Below are positions 48,724 to 58,005 of a stretch of DNA of 64,000 nt, in pieces. Location of the stretch: assembly GCF_025244705.1 (NCBI RefSeq), contig NZ_CP104207.1, positions 2,108,001 to 2,172,000 of the forward strand, written 5' to 3'. The position numbers and the translations under genes are program-made. Position 1 is the first letter of the stretch, and the number at the start of each line of letters is the position of its first letter. Origin of the DNA: Sphingopyxis sp. PET50. Lineage in GTDB: Bacteria; Pseudomonadota; Alphaproteobacteria; Sphingomonadales; Sphingomonadaceae. The notes beneath the pieces are model-generated. The model was not told where the DNA came from. It searched no databases and saw only the letters and a list, made by a program, of their open reading frames with translations.

Positions 48724-51225
48724 TGCTCCCCCTCGCCACTCTCTGGCGGATCGCGCGGCGCGATCTCGCGGCGCGCATCCGCGGGCTCAGACTGCTCGCG
48801 CTGTGCCTGTTCCTCGGCGTCGCGACGCTCGCCGCGATCGGCAGCCTGACGCGCGGGATCACGTCCGAGCTGGAGGCGCGCGGGCAGACGATCCTGGGCG
48901 GTGACATCGAATTCGCCCTGCCGCAGCGGCAGGCGAGCGAGACCGAAATGGCGGCGTTCCGTGGCGAAGGTCAGACATCGGCGACGGTGCGGATGCGCGC
49001 GATGGCGAATGCCCCCGATGGCGAGGCCCTGCTGTCCGAGCTGAAGGCGGTCGACGCCGCCTATCCGCTCTATGGCACGATGCGGCTGGAAAGCGGCGCG
49101 CGGCGCGGACCGCCGCCGGCGGGGGCGATCTGGATCGGCGCCGACCTCGCCTCGCGGCTCGAACTGAAGGTCGGCGGGCAGGTGAAGTTCGGCGACAAGA
49201 GCTTCCGTATCGACGGCATCATCGCCGAGGAACCCGACCGGCTGGGCGAAGGCTTCACGCTGGGGCCAGTCGCGATCATCGGGCTGGGCGATCTGGAAGC
49301 GACGAAGCTGATCCAGCCGGGCAGTCTCTATGAAAGCAAATATCGCGTCCGGCTGCCCGACAATGCCAATCCCGAAACGGTCGGCAAGCGGCTGACCGGG
49401 CAATTCCCCGAGGCGGGGTGGAAAATCACCGACCGCAGCAACGGCGCGCCGGGGACGCGGCGCTTTATCGAGCGCATGGGACAGTTCCTGTCGCTCGTCG
49501 GGCTGGCGGCGCTGGTGATCGCGGGGATCGGCGTCGGCAATGGCGTCGCCTCCTATCTCGCGGGCAAGCGGCCCGGCCTCGCGACGCTGAAGATACTAGG
49601 CGCCGACAGCGGTACGGTGATGCGCCTCTATGGCTTGCAGATTCTGGCGGTCGCGGCGGTGTCGATCTTCGCGGGGCTGGTCGCCGGCGCGCTGGCGCCC
49701 GCGGCGATTTCCGCCATCGCGGGCGACGTGCTGCCGGTGAAGCCGGGGATCGCCCTCTATCCGCTGCCGCTGGCGATCAGCGCGGCTTACGGCCTGCTCA
49801 TCGCAGTCGCCTTCGCCCTGCCCCCGCTCGCGGCGACGCGGCGCGTGCCCGCGGCGGGGCTGTTCCGCGCGACGATCGACGGCAGCGCGCGACCCGAAAC
49901 GCGGACGATCCTTGCCGTCGGAGCCGCGCTGGCGGCGATCATCGCGCTGGCGGTGGGCACCGCGCGCGAGCCGCTGTTCGCGCTCGGTTTCGTCGGCGCG
50001 GCGGCGGGCTTGCTGCTGCTGCTCGTCGGCATCGGCTGGCTGGTGCGCAAGGGAGCGAGCCTCGTGCCGCGGCCGAAACAACCGCTCCTTCGCCTCGCCG
50101 TCGCGAACCTGCACCGGCCGGGCGCGGCGACGGGGGCGCTGGTGGTGGCGCTGGGGCTCGGCCTGACATTGTTCGTGACGCTCGCGGCGATCCAGACGAG
50201 CATCACCGCCGAAATCGCGCGCACCGTGCCGCAGCGCGCGCCGAGCTTCTTCGTGCTCGACATTCCGCGCGATGGCGCGGCGCAATTCCGGTCGATGGTG
50301 ACCAAGGCCGCGCCCGACGCCGACATCAACATGATCCCGGCGCTGCGCGGCAGCGTCACCGAATATGCCGGGCAGCGCGTCGACGAGCTCGAACAATTGC
50401 CCGAGGGCGCATGGGTGCTGCGCGGCGACCGCGGGCTGACGTACAGCCCCGCGCTGCCCGACGGCAGCGAGCTGACCGAAGGAACATGGTGGCCCGCCGA
50501 CTACAAGGGACCGCCGCTGGTCAGCGTCGAGCAGGAGGTCGCGGCCTCGCTCGGCCTCCAGATCGGCGATACGCTGTCGGTCAACGTGCTGGGCGTCGAG
50601 GTGCAAGCGAAAGTGGCCTCCTTCCGCACCGTTGAATGGGACAATTTCGGGCTCAACTATGTGCTCGTCTTCTCGCCCGGCAGCTTCGACGCCGCGCCGC
50701 ACAATATGGTCGCGACGGTCGCGGTGCCGCCCGCCGCCGAAGCCGAACTGGCGCGAAGTATCCCGCGCGCTTTCCCCTCGGCCTCGCTGATCGCGGTGCG
50801 CGACGTGATCGGGCAGGTCACGACGCTGCTCACCCAGATGAGCCAGGCGATCGCCGCGGCGGCGAGCATCGCGATTCTGGCCGGGATCGCGGTGCTGATC
50901 GGGGCCATCGCGGCGAGCCGCGAACGGCGTGTTTACGACAGCGTGATCCTGAAATTGCTCGGCGCGACCCGGGGACAGATATTGGCGGCGCAGGGGCTGG
51001 AATATGCGGTGCTGGCGCTGATCCTCGCGGCGCTGGCGCTCGGGCTGGGGCTGGCGGCGGGCTGGTATGTGGTGACGCAGCTCTTCGACTTCAGCTTCGC
51101 GCCCGATCCGTTCATCGTGGGCATGACGCTGTTCGGCGGCGCGGGGCTGGCCTTCCTGATCGGCATCGCGGGAAGCTGGCCTTTGCTGTCGGTGCGGTAT
51201 AGCGAGTGCGCTCAGGAGTTTGTAG
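48723..51225 (+). CDS. FtsX-like ABC transporter permease (YbbP-like), C-terminal frame break
   Basis: An inner-membrane permease of about 834 residues with about 10 transmembrane helices in the pattern MacB/FtsX repeats plus an N-terminal domain. Conserved features are WRIARRDLAARIRGLRLLALCLFLGVATLAAIG, SLVGLAALVIAGIGVGNG and AAASIAILAGIAVLIGAI. The ATG at 48723 overlaps the ATPase stop. The raw frame reads on past the family end; a break at 51197-51203 (GTATAGC, expected GCCGGC) would give SVRPASALRSL and TAG at 51225. Probably moves a substrate from the membrane with the ATPase. Confidence 0.9.
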
Positions 51226-51277
51226 GATCGGCGGTTTGTCGAATTGGCGTCAGTTCGTGGGGAGACGCCGGATTTTT

Positions 51278-51434
51278 GTTTCGCGCGAAGACGCAAAGAC
51301 ACGAAGAAGTGGCACCATTACAGCCGTTGCGCGCCCATAGCGCAAAGCGCCTTATCAAATAGTCGCCTGCGGCGAGGAACAATCGCCCGAAAGATTATGC
51401 GCCATCTTCGAGTCTTTGCGTCTTCGCGCGAAAC
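51278..51434. repeat. 30-bp inverted repeat with one mismatch, 97-bp core
   Basis: GTTTCGCGCGAAGACGCAAAGAC... at 51278-51307 is repeated inverted at 51405-51434 with 29 of 30 matches. The core (51308-51404) holds further short palindromes (GCGCAAAGCGC). It resembles a small non-autonomous terminal-inverted-repeat element, but no target-site duplication is obvious, so it may be a large dispersed palindrome. It lies between the permease end and the TauE/SafE gene. Confidence 0.75.
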
Positions 51435-51465
51435 ATCTCTCTTTTCTTTCGTCAAAACCCTGCCT

Positions 51466-52227
51466 CTAGTTCAGAAGCCGCACCACCGCCGACACCGCCG
51501 CCAGCCCGAGCACCGCGGCGACCATCGCCTGCCACACATGCGCCGGAACACGGCCGAAGTGGCGCGCGCCGACCAGGTTGCCGAGCCACATCGGCGGGAA
51601 GAGGATCAGCGCGATCAGGAACAATTTCCGCGTCGCAATGCCCACCCAGAGCGCGGCAAGCGTGCCGGCGATGGCGGTGGCGAAGAAGATGAGGAGCATC
51701 GAGGCGCGCGCGACGCCGGGATCGAGCGCGCGGCGAAGATAGAAGGGCACGACCGGCGGCCCCGGCATCGCCGCGAAGCCGGTGAGGATGCCCGACGCGA
51801 AGCCCGTGCCCGCGACCGCCGCGCGGGTCGGCCGGTGGCCGTCGGGATGCTTGGGCAGCAGCACCGCGATGAAGGCGAGCACCGCCGCCAGCGTGATGAG
51901 CAATCGGGCGATGCCGGATGGCGTCGCGTCGAGCGCGACCATGCCGAGCGGCGTCGTCACCATCGCGAGCAGGGCGATCGGGATCGCGGTCGGGCGGTCG
52001 GCGTCGGCGAGGATGAGGCGGATGCCCACCGGCCCGATCAGCAGCTGGAGCAATATGCCGAGCACCACCGCCTCCTCGGGACCGATGATCAGCCCGAGCA
52101 GGGGCACGAGGATGATCGCCATGCCGAAACCGGTCAGCCCGCGCACATAGGCGGCGCCAAAGGTCATCGCCGCCGCGCCGGCGAGGGTCAGCGGCGCGAG
52201 GCCAACGAGTTGCTGGACGCCGCTCAC
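51466..52227 (-). CDS. Sulfite exporter TauE/SafE family permease
   Basis: A 253-residue inner-membrane permease with about 7-8 helices (AYVRGLTGFGMAIILVPLLGLIIG, VVLGILLQLLIGPVGIRLI, LLITLAAVLAFIAVLL). The repeated F-G-x-G or G-F-A-x-x-P-G-P-P (GILTGFAAMPGPPVVPFY) motif is typical of TauE/SafE. The start is GTG at 52227, overlapping the metallophosphoesterase stop by 4 bp (GTGA). Substrate unknown; family members export sulfite, sulfoacetate or related anions. Confidence 0.87.
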   Translation of the reverse strand: MSGVQQLVGLAPLTLAGAAAMTFGAAYVRGLTGFGMAIILVPLLGLIIGPEEAVVLGILLQLLIGPVGIRLILADADRPTAIPIALLAMVTTPLGMVALDATPSGIARLLITLAAVLAFIAVLLPKHPDGHRPTRAAVAGTGFASGILTGFAAMPGPPVVPFYLRRALDPGVARASMLLIFFATAIAGTLAALWVGIATRKLFLIALILFPPMWLGNLVGARHFGRVPAHVWQAMVAAVLGLAAVSAVVRLLN

Positions 52228-53078
52228 CGCTGGGGGCCCAAGGTCACCAGCCAGACGTCGGGCGGCACGCCATAGCGCAGCGGCAATATGCTGGTGCCGA
52301 GCCCCGCGCCGACGAAGATTTTCTGTCCGCCGTCGGTCATCGCGCCGCAACCGAAGCGGTCGCCATATTTCGAGGCGTAGCTGAGCGGTCCGACGAGGGG
52401 CAGCGCGATCTGGCCGCAATGGGTGTGGCCCGCGAACACCGCATCGACCGGCGCGGGCAGGTCGGGGACGATGTCGGGGCTGTGCGTCGTCAGGATGCGC
52501 GGCCCCGGCCCGAGCGCGTCCATCGCGGCATAGCTGCGTTTCAGATTGTCGTGGCTGGTGACCTTGTCGTCGACCCCGCCGACGATCAGCGGCCCGCGCC
52601 GCACTGCCTGGTTGCGCAGCACGGTGACCCCCGCGGCCTTCATGCCCTTGGCGATCGGTTCGGGCTGGAACCAATAGTCATGGTTCCCCAGCACCGCGAT
52701 CACGCCATATTTCGCCTTCGCCTGGGCAAAGGGCGCAGTCAGTTCGGCGGCCGAATAGTGGCGCGTCGAGAGCGTCTTGCCGCTATGGAAATCGCCCGCG
52801 AGCAGGATCAGGTCGGGTTTGAGGCCATTGAAGCGGCGCAGGATCGAGGCGAGCCGCTCGGGCGGCATGTCGGGCCCCGCGACATGGGTGTCGGAGACGA
52901 GCAGCACGCGCATCGGCGGCGCATCTGCCGGCCAATCGGCAAGTTCGACGCTCGCGGTGCGGACGATCGGATCGGCGCCGGCGTTCCACAGCCCGCGGCC
53001 GATGAGCAGCAGGCCGAGCAGGACCAGCAACATCAGCCAGCGCCACCACCGGCGGCGCTTTACCGGGTTCGCGCTCAA
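52224..53078 (-). CDS. Membrane-anchored metallophosphoesterase (YaeI-like)
   Basis: 284 residues. [23 protein letters not shown] is an N-terminal membrane anchor. The calcineurin-like phosphoesterase motifs are present in order: [10 protein letters not shown] (D-x-H), LLAGDFHSG (G-D-x-x), VLGNHDYWF (G-N-H-D), and AGHTHCGQI (G-H-x-H). The start codon is TTG at 53078, overlapping the thrS stop by 4 bp (TTGA). Family members such as YkuE/LpxG-like proteins act on lipid phosphates; the substrate here is unknown. Confidence 0.88.
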   Translation of the reverse strand: MSANPVKRRRWWRWLMLLVLLGLLLIGRGLWNAGADPIVRTASVELADWPADAPPMRVLLVSDTHVAGPDMPPERLASILRRFNGLKPDLILLAGDFHSGKTLSTRHYSAAELTAPFAQAKAKYGVIAVLGNHDYWFQPEPIAKGMKAAGVTVLRNQAVRRGPLIVGGVDDKVTSHDNLKRSYAAMDALGPGPRILTTHSPDIVPDLPAPVDAVFAGHTHCGQIALPLVGPLSYASKYGDRFGCGAMTDGGQKIFVGAGLGTSILPLRYGVPPDVWLVTLGPQR

Positions 53079-55078
53079 TCGCGCAGGTCGGGCGGGGTCG
53101 CCTCGCCCTTCAGCATCGCGATCGCCTCGGCGAGCGGCAGGATGCGCTGGCCGTCCTGGCCGAGGGTGCGGATCGCGACCGTGCCTTCCTCGGCCTCGCG
53201 CTTGCCGACGACGAGCAGGTACGGGACCTTCTGCAGGCTGTGCTCGCGCACCTTGTAGTTGATCTTCTCGTTCCTGAGATCGTTTTCGGCGCGGATGCCC
53301 GCGGCGGTGAGCTGCGCCAGCGCGTCCTTCGCATAATCGTCGGCGTCGCTGACGATCGTCGCGACGACCGCCTGCACCGGCGCGAGCCAGGTCGGGAAGC
53401 GGCCGGCGAAATGCTCGATCAGGATGCCGATGAAGCGTTCATAGGTGCCGAGGATCGCGCGGTGGAGCATCACCGGGCGGTGGCGCTCGCCGTCCTCGCC
53501 GATATAGCTCGCATCGAGCCGTTCGGGCAGCACGCGGTCGGACTGGATCGTCCCGCACTGCCACGTCCGCCCGATCGCGTCGGTCAGGTGGAATTCGAGC
53601 TTGGGGGCATAAAAGGCGCCCTCGCCCGGCAATTCCTCCCAGCCATAATCCTCGGTCGCCATGCCGGCGCGGACGACCGCCTCGCGCAGTTCGGCCTCGG
53701 CCTTGTCCCACATCTCCTCGGTCCCGAAGCGCTTTTCGGGGCGCAGCGCGAGCTTCACCGCATATTTCTCGAAGCCGAGCTCGCGATAGACGCGGTCGAG
53801 CAGCGCGCAGAAGGACCGCACCTCCTCGACGATCTGGTCCTCGCGGCAGAAGATATGGCCGTCGTCCTGTGTGAACTGGCGCACGCGCATGATGCCGTGC
53901 AGCGCGCCGTGCGGCTCGTTGCGGTGGCAGCAGCCCATTTCGGCCATGCGCAGCGGCAGGTCGCGATACGACTTCATGCCCTGGCGGAAGATCAGGACAT
54001 GCGCGGGGCAGTTCATCGGCTTCAGCGCCATCCATTCGGCGTCGTCCGACACCAGCGGGCCTTCGTCCTCGATGTTCGGCACCTCGTCGGGGATGACGAA
54101 CATATTCTCGCGATATTTGCCCCAGTGGCCCGACTGCTCCCATTGCTTGGCGTCCATCACCTGCGGGGTCTTGACCTCCTGATAGGCGGCGCCGTCGATC
54201 GCGCGGCGCATATAGGCCTCGAGCTCGCGGTAGATGCGATAACCCTTGGGGTGCCAGAAGACGCTGCCGTGCGCTTCCTCCTGCAGGTGGAACAGGTCCA
54301 TCTCGCGTCCGATCTTGCGATGGTCGCGCTTCGCGGCCTCCTCCAGCCGGACGAGATGTTCGGCGAGCTGCTTCCGGTTGAGCCAGCCGGTGCCGTAGAT
54401 GCGGCTGAGCTGCGCATTCTTCTGGTCGCCGCGCCAATAGGCGCCCGACACGCGCGTCAACTTGAACGCGGCGGGGTCAAGCTTGCCCGTCGAGGCGAGG
54501 TGCGGCCCGCGGCACATGTCCATCCAGCCGTCACCGCTGCGATAAACGGTCAGTTCCTCGCCGTCGGGCAGTTCGGCCGCCCATTCGGCCTTGAACGTCT
54601 CGCCATCGGCCCGCCATTTGGCGATCAGCGCGTCGCGCTCCCACACCTCGCGCGTCAGCGGAAGGTCGGCGGCGATGATCCGGCGCATCTCCTCTTCGAT
54701 CAGCGGCAGTTCCTCGTCGCGGAACGGACCATGGTCGGCGGTCGGCGCGAAGTCGTAATAGAAGCCGTCGCCGGTCGAGGGGCCGAAGGTGATCTGCGTG
54801 CCGGGGAAGAGGTTCTGCACCGCCTCGGCGAGCACATGCGCATAGTCGTGGCGCACCAGTTCGAGCGCGTCGGCCTCGTCGCGGCTGGTCACCAGCGCGA
54901 GGTTCGTATCCTCCTCCAGCGGGCGCATGATGTCGCGCAGCTCGCCGCCCACTTTCGCCGCCAGCGCGGCCTTGGCGAGGCCGGGTCCGATGGCGGCGGC
55001 GATCTCGGCCGGAGTGGTCCCGCGCGCGACTTCACGGGCAGAGCCATCGGGAAGGGTGACGCGGATCATCTGGGACAT
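53075..55078 (-). CDS. thrS: Threonyl-tRNA synthetase
   Basis: A 667-residue class II synthetase. It has an N-terminal TGS domain ([20 protein letters not shown]), an editing domain with [11 protein letters not shown]-type catalytic-site residues and [16 protein letters not shown], and the catalytic domain with motif 2 ([32 protein letters not shown]) and motif 3. [10 protein letters not shown]-type anticodon-binding region follows near the C-terminus ([15 protein letters not shown]). The frame is intact; start at 55078. It is the first gene of a coupled group with the metallophosphoesterase and TauE/SafE permease. Confidence 0.97.
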   Translation of the reverse strand: MSQMIRVTLPDGSAREVARGTTPAEIAAAIGPGLAKAALAAKVGGELRDIMRPLEEDTNLALVTSRDEADALELVRHDYAHVLAEAVQNLFPGTQITFGPSTGDGFYYDFAPTADHGPFRDEELPLIEEEMRRIIAADLPLTREVWERDALIAKWRADGETFKAEWAAELPDGEELTVYRSGDGWMDMCRGPHLASTGKLDPAAFKLTRVSGAYWRGDQKNAQLSRIYGTGWLNRKQLAEHLVRLEEAAKRDHRKIGREMDLFHLQEEAHGSVFWHPKGYRIYRELEAYMRRAIDGAAYQEVKTPQVMDAKQWEQSGHWGKYRENMFVIPDEVPNIEDEGPLVSDDAEWMALKPMNCPAHVLIFRQGMKSYRDLPLRMAEMGCCHRNEPHGALHGIMRVRQFTQDDGHIFCREDQIVEEVRSFCALLDRVYRELGFEKYAVKLALRPEKRFGTEEMWDKAEAELREAVVRAGMATEDYGWEELPGEGAFYAPKLEFHLTDAIGRTWQCGTIQSDRVLPERLDASYIGEDGERHRPVMLHRAILGTYERFIGILIEHFAGRFPTWLAPVQAVVATIVSDADDYAKDALAQLTAAGIRAENDLRNEKINYKVREHSLQKVPYLLVVGKREAEEGTVAIRTLGQDGQRILPLAEAIAMLKGEATPPDLRD

Positions 55079-55182
55079 CGGAAAAATCGGCCTTTCTGGC
55101 GGGGTAAAACTGCGCCCCTTTGCCAGCATGCGATATGGGCGGCAAGGGCGCTGTTCGCAATCGCAGCCGCAACCGGGCTTGC

Positions 55183-55201
55183 AATGATACAATGTATCAT
55201 T
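55183..55201. promoter_or_regulatory. Zur-box-like 19-bp palindrome upstream of merC-like gene
   Basis: A perfect palindrome AATGATACA-A-TGTATCATT at 55183-55201. It ends with the AATG...CATT half-site ends and 19-bp overall spacing of the proteobacterial Zur operator (AATGTTATAATATAACATT). It is 35 bp before the MerC-domain gene and 105 bp upstream of thrS. MerC-like genes are often under Zur in alphaproteobacteria. The match is by eye and the four inner bases differ, so treat as a candidate. Confidence 0.6.
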
Positions 55202-55236
55202 ATCTGAGGCCACGACCCTCCAGCGAAAGTCCTCTC

Positions 55237-55638
55237 ATGTCCCTCCCCGCCGCGCGCCCGCGTCTCGCCGACCTGACCGGCCTGGCATTGTCGGCGACCT
55301 GCCTCGTCCACTGCCTCGCCCTGCCGATGCTGTTGCTGCTCGCGCCCGCGCTCGGCCACTGGATCGCGCTGCCCGAATGGACGCACGCCGCGATCCTGCT
55401 GCTCGCGCTGCCCGCCGCCGCTGTGGCGATGCGCGGCGGCTGGCGGCGGCACGGCCATATGGCACCGCCGCTGACCGCCGCCGCCGGTCTCGTCCTCCTC
55501 GCGCTGGGATTGGCCGCGCACGAGGGCTGGATCGTCTTCGCCGATGCCGCGGCCGCGGACCGGCTCTTCACCTCCGCCGGCGCGCTCGGCCTGACGGGCG
55601 CGCATCTCGCCAACTGGCGATTGAGCCACCGCCACTGA
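55237..55638 (+). CDS. MerC domain protein
   Basis: A 133-residue inner-membrane protein with four hydrophobic helices (LTGLALSATCLVHCLALPMLLLL, AAILLLALPAAAVAM, TAAAGLVLLALGLAAHE and SAGALGLTGAHLANW). TCLVHC is the Cys-containing first helix of the MerC family; mercury MerC has a second Cys pair that is not obvious here. MerC-like proteins transport Hg or other metals; the adjacent Zur-box-like palindrome points to a zinc role. The start at 55237 is the first ATG after the palindrome. Confidence 0.83.
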   Translation: MSLPAARPRLADLTGLALSATCLVHCLALPMLLLLAPALGHWIALPEWTHAAILLLALPAAAVAMRGGWRRHGHMAPPLTAAAGLVLLALGLAAHEGWIVFADAAAADRLFTSAGALGLTGAHLANWRLSHRH

Positions 55639-55676
55639 GCGTTTGCGTCCGGCCTGAACATAGCGACCTTGTCACT

Positions 55677-55718
55677 TTGTCAATGTCGCTTGACAATGCT
55701 GAATCATTGTGTCAATGT
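55677..55718 (+). promoter_or_regulatory. Candidate promoter and operator of the membrane/XRE operon
   Basis: TTGTCAA (55677-55683) and TTGACAA (55690-55696) form an inverted repeat spaced by 6 nt, and a partial third copy lies at TGTCAA (about 55710-55715). TTGACA at 55690-55695 with a 17-nt spacer to CAATGT (55713-55718) fits a sigma-70-type promoter. Overlap of repeat and promoter suggests an operator, perhaps for the XRE regulator encoded at 56521. Confidence 0.5.
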
Positions 55719-55749
55719 TCCTTTACTGATTACCAAGGGAGCTTGACCA

Positions 55750-55923
55750 ATGTCACCGATCTTCAAGGCCGTCTGCTGGGCCGTCGCCATCCTTTGCATT
55801 GCTCTCGCCAGTGCCCTGCGATTCATTCCGGGAAAGCTCGCGACGAGCCTCATCACGGTGCTGCCACTCGTCATGGTCGCGATCATGGCGTCGCGGCCCT
55901 GTATCCGCGCGCAGGCGGCCTGA
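55750..55923 (+). CDS. Small membrane protein (57 aa)
   Basis: MSPIFKAVCWAVAILCIALASALRF begins with one transmembrane helix and is followed by a second (LATSLITVLPLVMVAIM). Its ATG is preceded by AGGGAGCTTGACC (GGGAG about 8 nt upstream). Stop TGA at 55921-55923 is 1 bp before the next ATG. No function known; it is the first gene of the operon with 55925 and 56521. Shorter than normal gene-calling thresholds but well supported by its position and ribosome binding site. Confidence 0.7.
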   Translation: MSPIFKAVCWAVAILCIALASALRFIPGKLATSLITVLPLVMVAIMASRPCIRAQAA

Positions 55924-55924
55924 G

Positions 55925-56524
55925 ATGACCGACGACACCGCCGCCGCGTCGGCCAAGCGCGCCGTCACCTTCTGGATCTTCGCCTTCGTCGGCGCGATGT
56001 TCGGGACCGCCCTTCTGCTGAGGACCACCGCGATCGTCCCGGCACCATGGGGCATGGCGGTGCTGATCGCGCCGATGCTGCTGCTGATCCCACTGGTCCG
56101 CGCCGCCGAGGCGATGCAGCGGCAGACCGGGTGCGATTCAGCCGCCGCAGTGCGCTACAACCGCCGCATCCTCTTCGCCTCCTTCCTTTATGTCGCCGGC
56201 CTCGCCGCCGCGCTGATCCTGTTCAAGGGGCAGGATGTGTCGAAGCCGGTCGCGGCATTGCTGTCGCTGCTCCCGACATTGCCGGTGTTCGGCATCATCT
56301 GGGCGATGGGGCGCTATATCGTCGAGGAGAGCGACGAATATCTGCGGGCGCGCACTGTGAGTGCGGCGCTGGTGGCGACGGGGCTGTTGCTGGCGGTAGC
56401 GACATTCTGGGGGTTCCTCACCACTTTCGAGGTCGTGCCGAACGTTCCGATGTGGGCCGCGGTGCCCGTCTGGTGCTTCGGGCTCGGCATCGGCCAGCTG
56501 GTGAACAAGGTGCGCGGAGCGTGA
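55925..56524 (+). CDS. Multi-pass inner-membrane protein of unknown function
   Basis: 199 residues, 5-6 hydrophobic helices (VTFWIFAFVGAMFGTALLL, WGMAVLIAPMLLLIPLV, ILFASFLYVAGLAAALILF, AALLSLLPTLPVFGIIWAMG, VSAALVATGLLLAVATFWGF). The helix 4/5 loop RYIVEESDEYLRARTVSA is conserved in sphingomonad proteins coupled to XRE regulators. The GTG of the next gene overlaps its stop by 4 bp. Probably acts with that regulator, for example as a sensor or partner; no enzymatic motif seen. Confidence 0.75.
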   Translation: MTDDTAAASAKRAVTFWIFAFVGAMFGTALLLRTTAIVPAPWGMAVLIAPMLLLIPLVRAAEAMQRQTGCDSAAAVRYNRRILFASFLYVAGLAAALILFKGQDVSKPVAALLSLLPTLPVFGIIWAMGRYIVEESDEYLRARTVSAALVATGLLLAVATFWGFLTTFEVVPNVPMWAAVPVWCFGLGIGQLVNKVRGA

Positions 56525-56712
56525 AGAACCGCCTGAAGGTCCTGCGCGCCGAGCGCGACTGGAGCCAGCAGGACCTGGCCGAACGGCTGGAAGTGTCGCG
56601 CCAATCGGTCAATGCGATCGAGACCGGCAAATACGACCCCTCGCTCCCCCTCGCCTTTCGCATCGCCGACCTGTTCGCGATGCGCATCGAAGAGATTTTC
56701 CAGAGAGATTGA
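56521..56712 (+). CDS. Short XRE-family transcriptional regulator
   Basis: A 63-residue protein made almost entirely of one helix-turn-helix: KNRLKVLRAERDWSQQDLAERLEVSRQSVNAIETGKYDPSLPLAFRIA. This is the YozG/PlcR-type mini-Xre found next to membrane proteins. The start codon is GTG at 56521, overlapping the preceding stop (GTGA). It may repress its own operon through the TTGTCAA-N6-TTGACAA site at 55677. Confidence 0.93.
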   Translation: MKNRLKVLRAERDWSQQDLAERLEVSRQSVNAIETGKYDPSLPLAFRIADLFAMRIEEIFQRD

Positions 56713-56716
56713 CGCC

Positions 56717-57647
56717 ATGAAACATCGTTTTTCCGTCGCCGTCCTGTCCCTGATGGGCGCCGGCCTGATCGCTGCCGCCCCCGCCGAGGCCGCCGCATCC
56801 TGCGCCGCCGGGCCGAACGAGGGCGAACGGATCACCATCCTGGTCGAGGGCGAGGGCCCCGACGTCGTGCTGATCCCCGGCCTGTCGAGCCCGCGCGCGG
56901 TGTGGGATACGACCGCCGAGCGGCTGAAAGGCCGATACCGGCTGCACCGCGTCCAGATCCGCGGCTTCGGCGACGATGCGGGCGCCAATGCCGAGGGGCC
57001 GGTGCTCGAACCGATGATGCGCGAGGTCGCCGGCTATATCGACGAGTGCATCACCGATGCCGGGCGCCCCGCGCCCGCCATCATCGGCCATTCGATGGGC
57101 GGCCTCACCGGGCTGATGATCGCGGCGCGCGCGCCGGGCGAGGTCGGCCGAGCTGATGATCGTCGACGCCGTGCCGTTCATCGGCACGCTGTTCGATCCT
57201 GCCGCGACGGTAGAGAGCGTCACGCCGCAGGCCGGACAGATGGCGGCGATGATGCGCGCACAATATGGCCAGCCCAAACCGACGGGTCCCGCGACCGACC
57301 CCGGCGCGGCGAGCATGGCGGGCAGCATGTCGAACACCCCGGCGGGCCGCACAGCGATCGCCCGCTGGACGCGCGACGCCGACCCGCGCGTGTCGGCGCA
57401 AGTCCTTTTTGAGGTCATGACCACCGATATGCGCGGCGAACTGGCGGCGGTGACGGCGCCGGTGACGCTGCTCTATGCGCAGGACGACAGCGCGATGCCC
57501 GCCGAGCGCGCCAAGGCAGCGTTCGAGCCGCAATATGCAGGAGTCGCCAGGTTCAGCGCGCAGATGGTGCGGGGCAGCCGCCACTTCATCATGCTCGACC
57601 AGCCGGAGACGTTCGCGGCGGCGGTGGATGCGTTTCTGGCGGAGTGA
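56717..57647 (+). CDS. Secreted alpha/beta hydrolase, one frame break
   Basis: About 309 residues with a signal peptide (MKHRFSVAVLSLMGAGLIAAAPAEA). VLIPGLSSPRAVWD is the oxyanion strand, PAIIGHSMGGLTGLMIA the nucleophile elbow (G-H-S-M-G-G), LLYAQDDSAMPAER supplies the acid, and GSRHFIMLDQPETF the His. GCCGAGC at 57147-57153 breaks the frame; GCCGGC restores EVGRLMIVDAVPF. Located 4 bp after the XRE gene, so perhaps its co-transcribed effector, but a functional tie is not visible. Esterase or peptidase of unknown substrate. Confidence 0.87.
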
Positions 57648-57745
57648 ATCCCTTTCCTCCTCGATGGGGAGGAAATGCTTAGCGCCGCCCTTGCCCGCTT
57701 CCCGCTCCCCGGCTAGGGCGGGCGCAGCCGGAAAGGAGCCTCCCC

Positions 57746-58000
57746 ATGTTCAAGCGCCTGTTCGTCGATCACCCAAAGAGCGTCGATGAAAATTACCTCG
57801 AGCATTTCGCCGTGGCGTCGAAATTCGGCGTCACGATGATCTGGGGCGGGATGTGTGCGCTGGTCCATGCGGTGGTCCCCGGCTGGTGCATCACCACCGG
57901 CAGCGACACGATCGTGCGGCTCAACCGGATCATGGTCGAACAGCGCCGCGCCAAGGGGCAGGCGGTGATGCAGATGAGCACGATCGACTGGGTGATCTGA
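57746..58000 (+). CDS. DUF6356 family protein
   Basis: 84 residues. MFKRLFVDHPKSVDENYLEH with YLEHFAVASKFGVTMIWGGMCALVHAVVPG is the pattern of the DUF6356 family known from sphingomonads. One hydrophobic segment (VTMIWGGMCALVHAVVPGW) suggests membrane association. Function is unknown. It lies 5 bp before the next hydrolase gene and probably shares its transcript. GGAGCC precedes the ATG at 57746. Confidence 0.8.
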   Translation: MFKRLFVDHPKSVDENYLEHFAVASKFGVTMIWGGMCALVHAVVPGWCITTGSDTIVRLNRIMVEQRRAKGQAVMQMSTIDWVI

Positions 58001-58005
58001 GCGGC

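Noticed and set aside
51226-51362. C-terminal extension of the ABC permease past 51225
   Set aside because: The extra residues come from repeat DNA after a frame break; the repaired frame ends SALRSL at the family's normal length.
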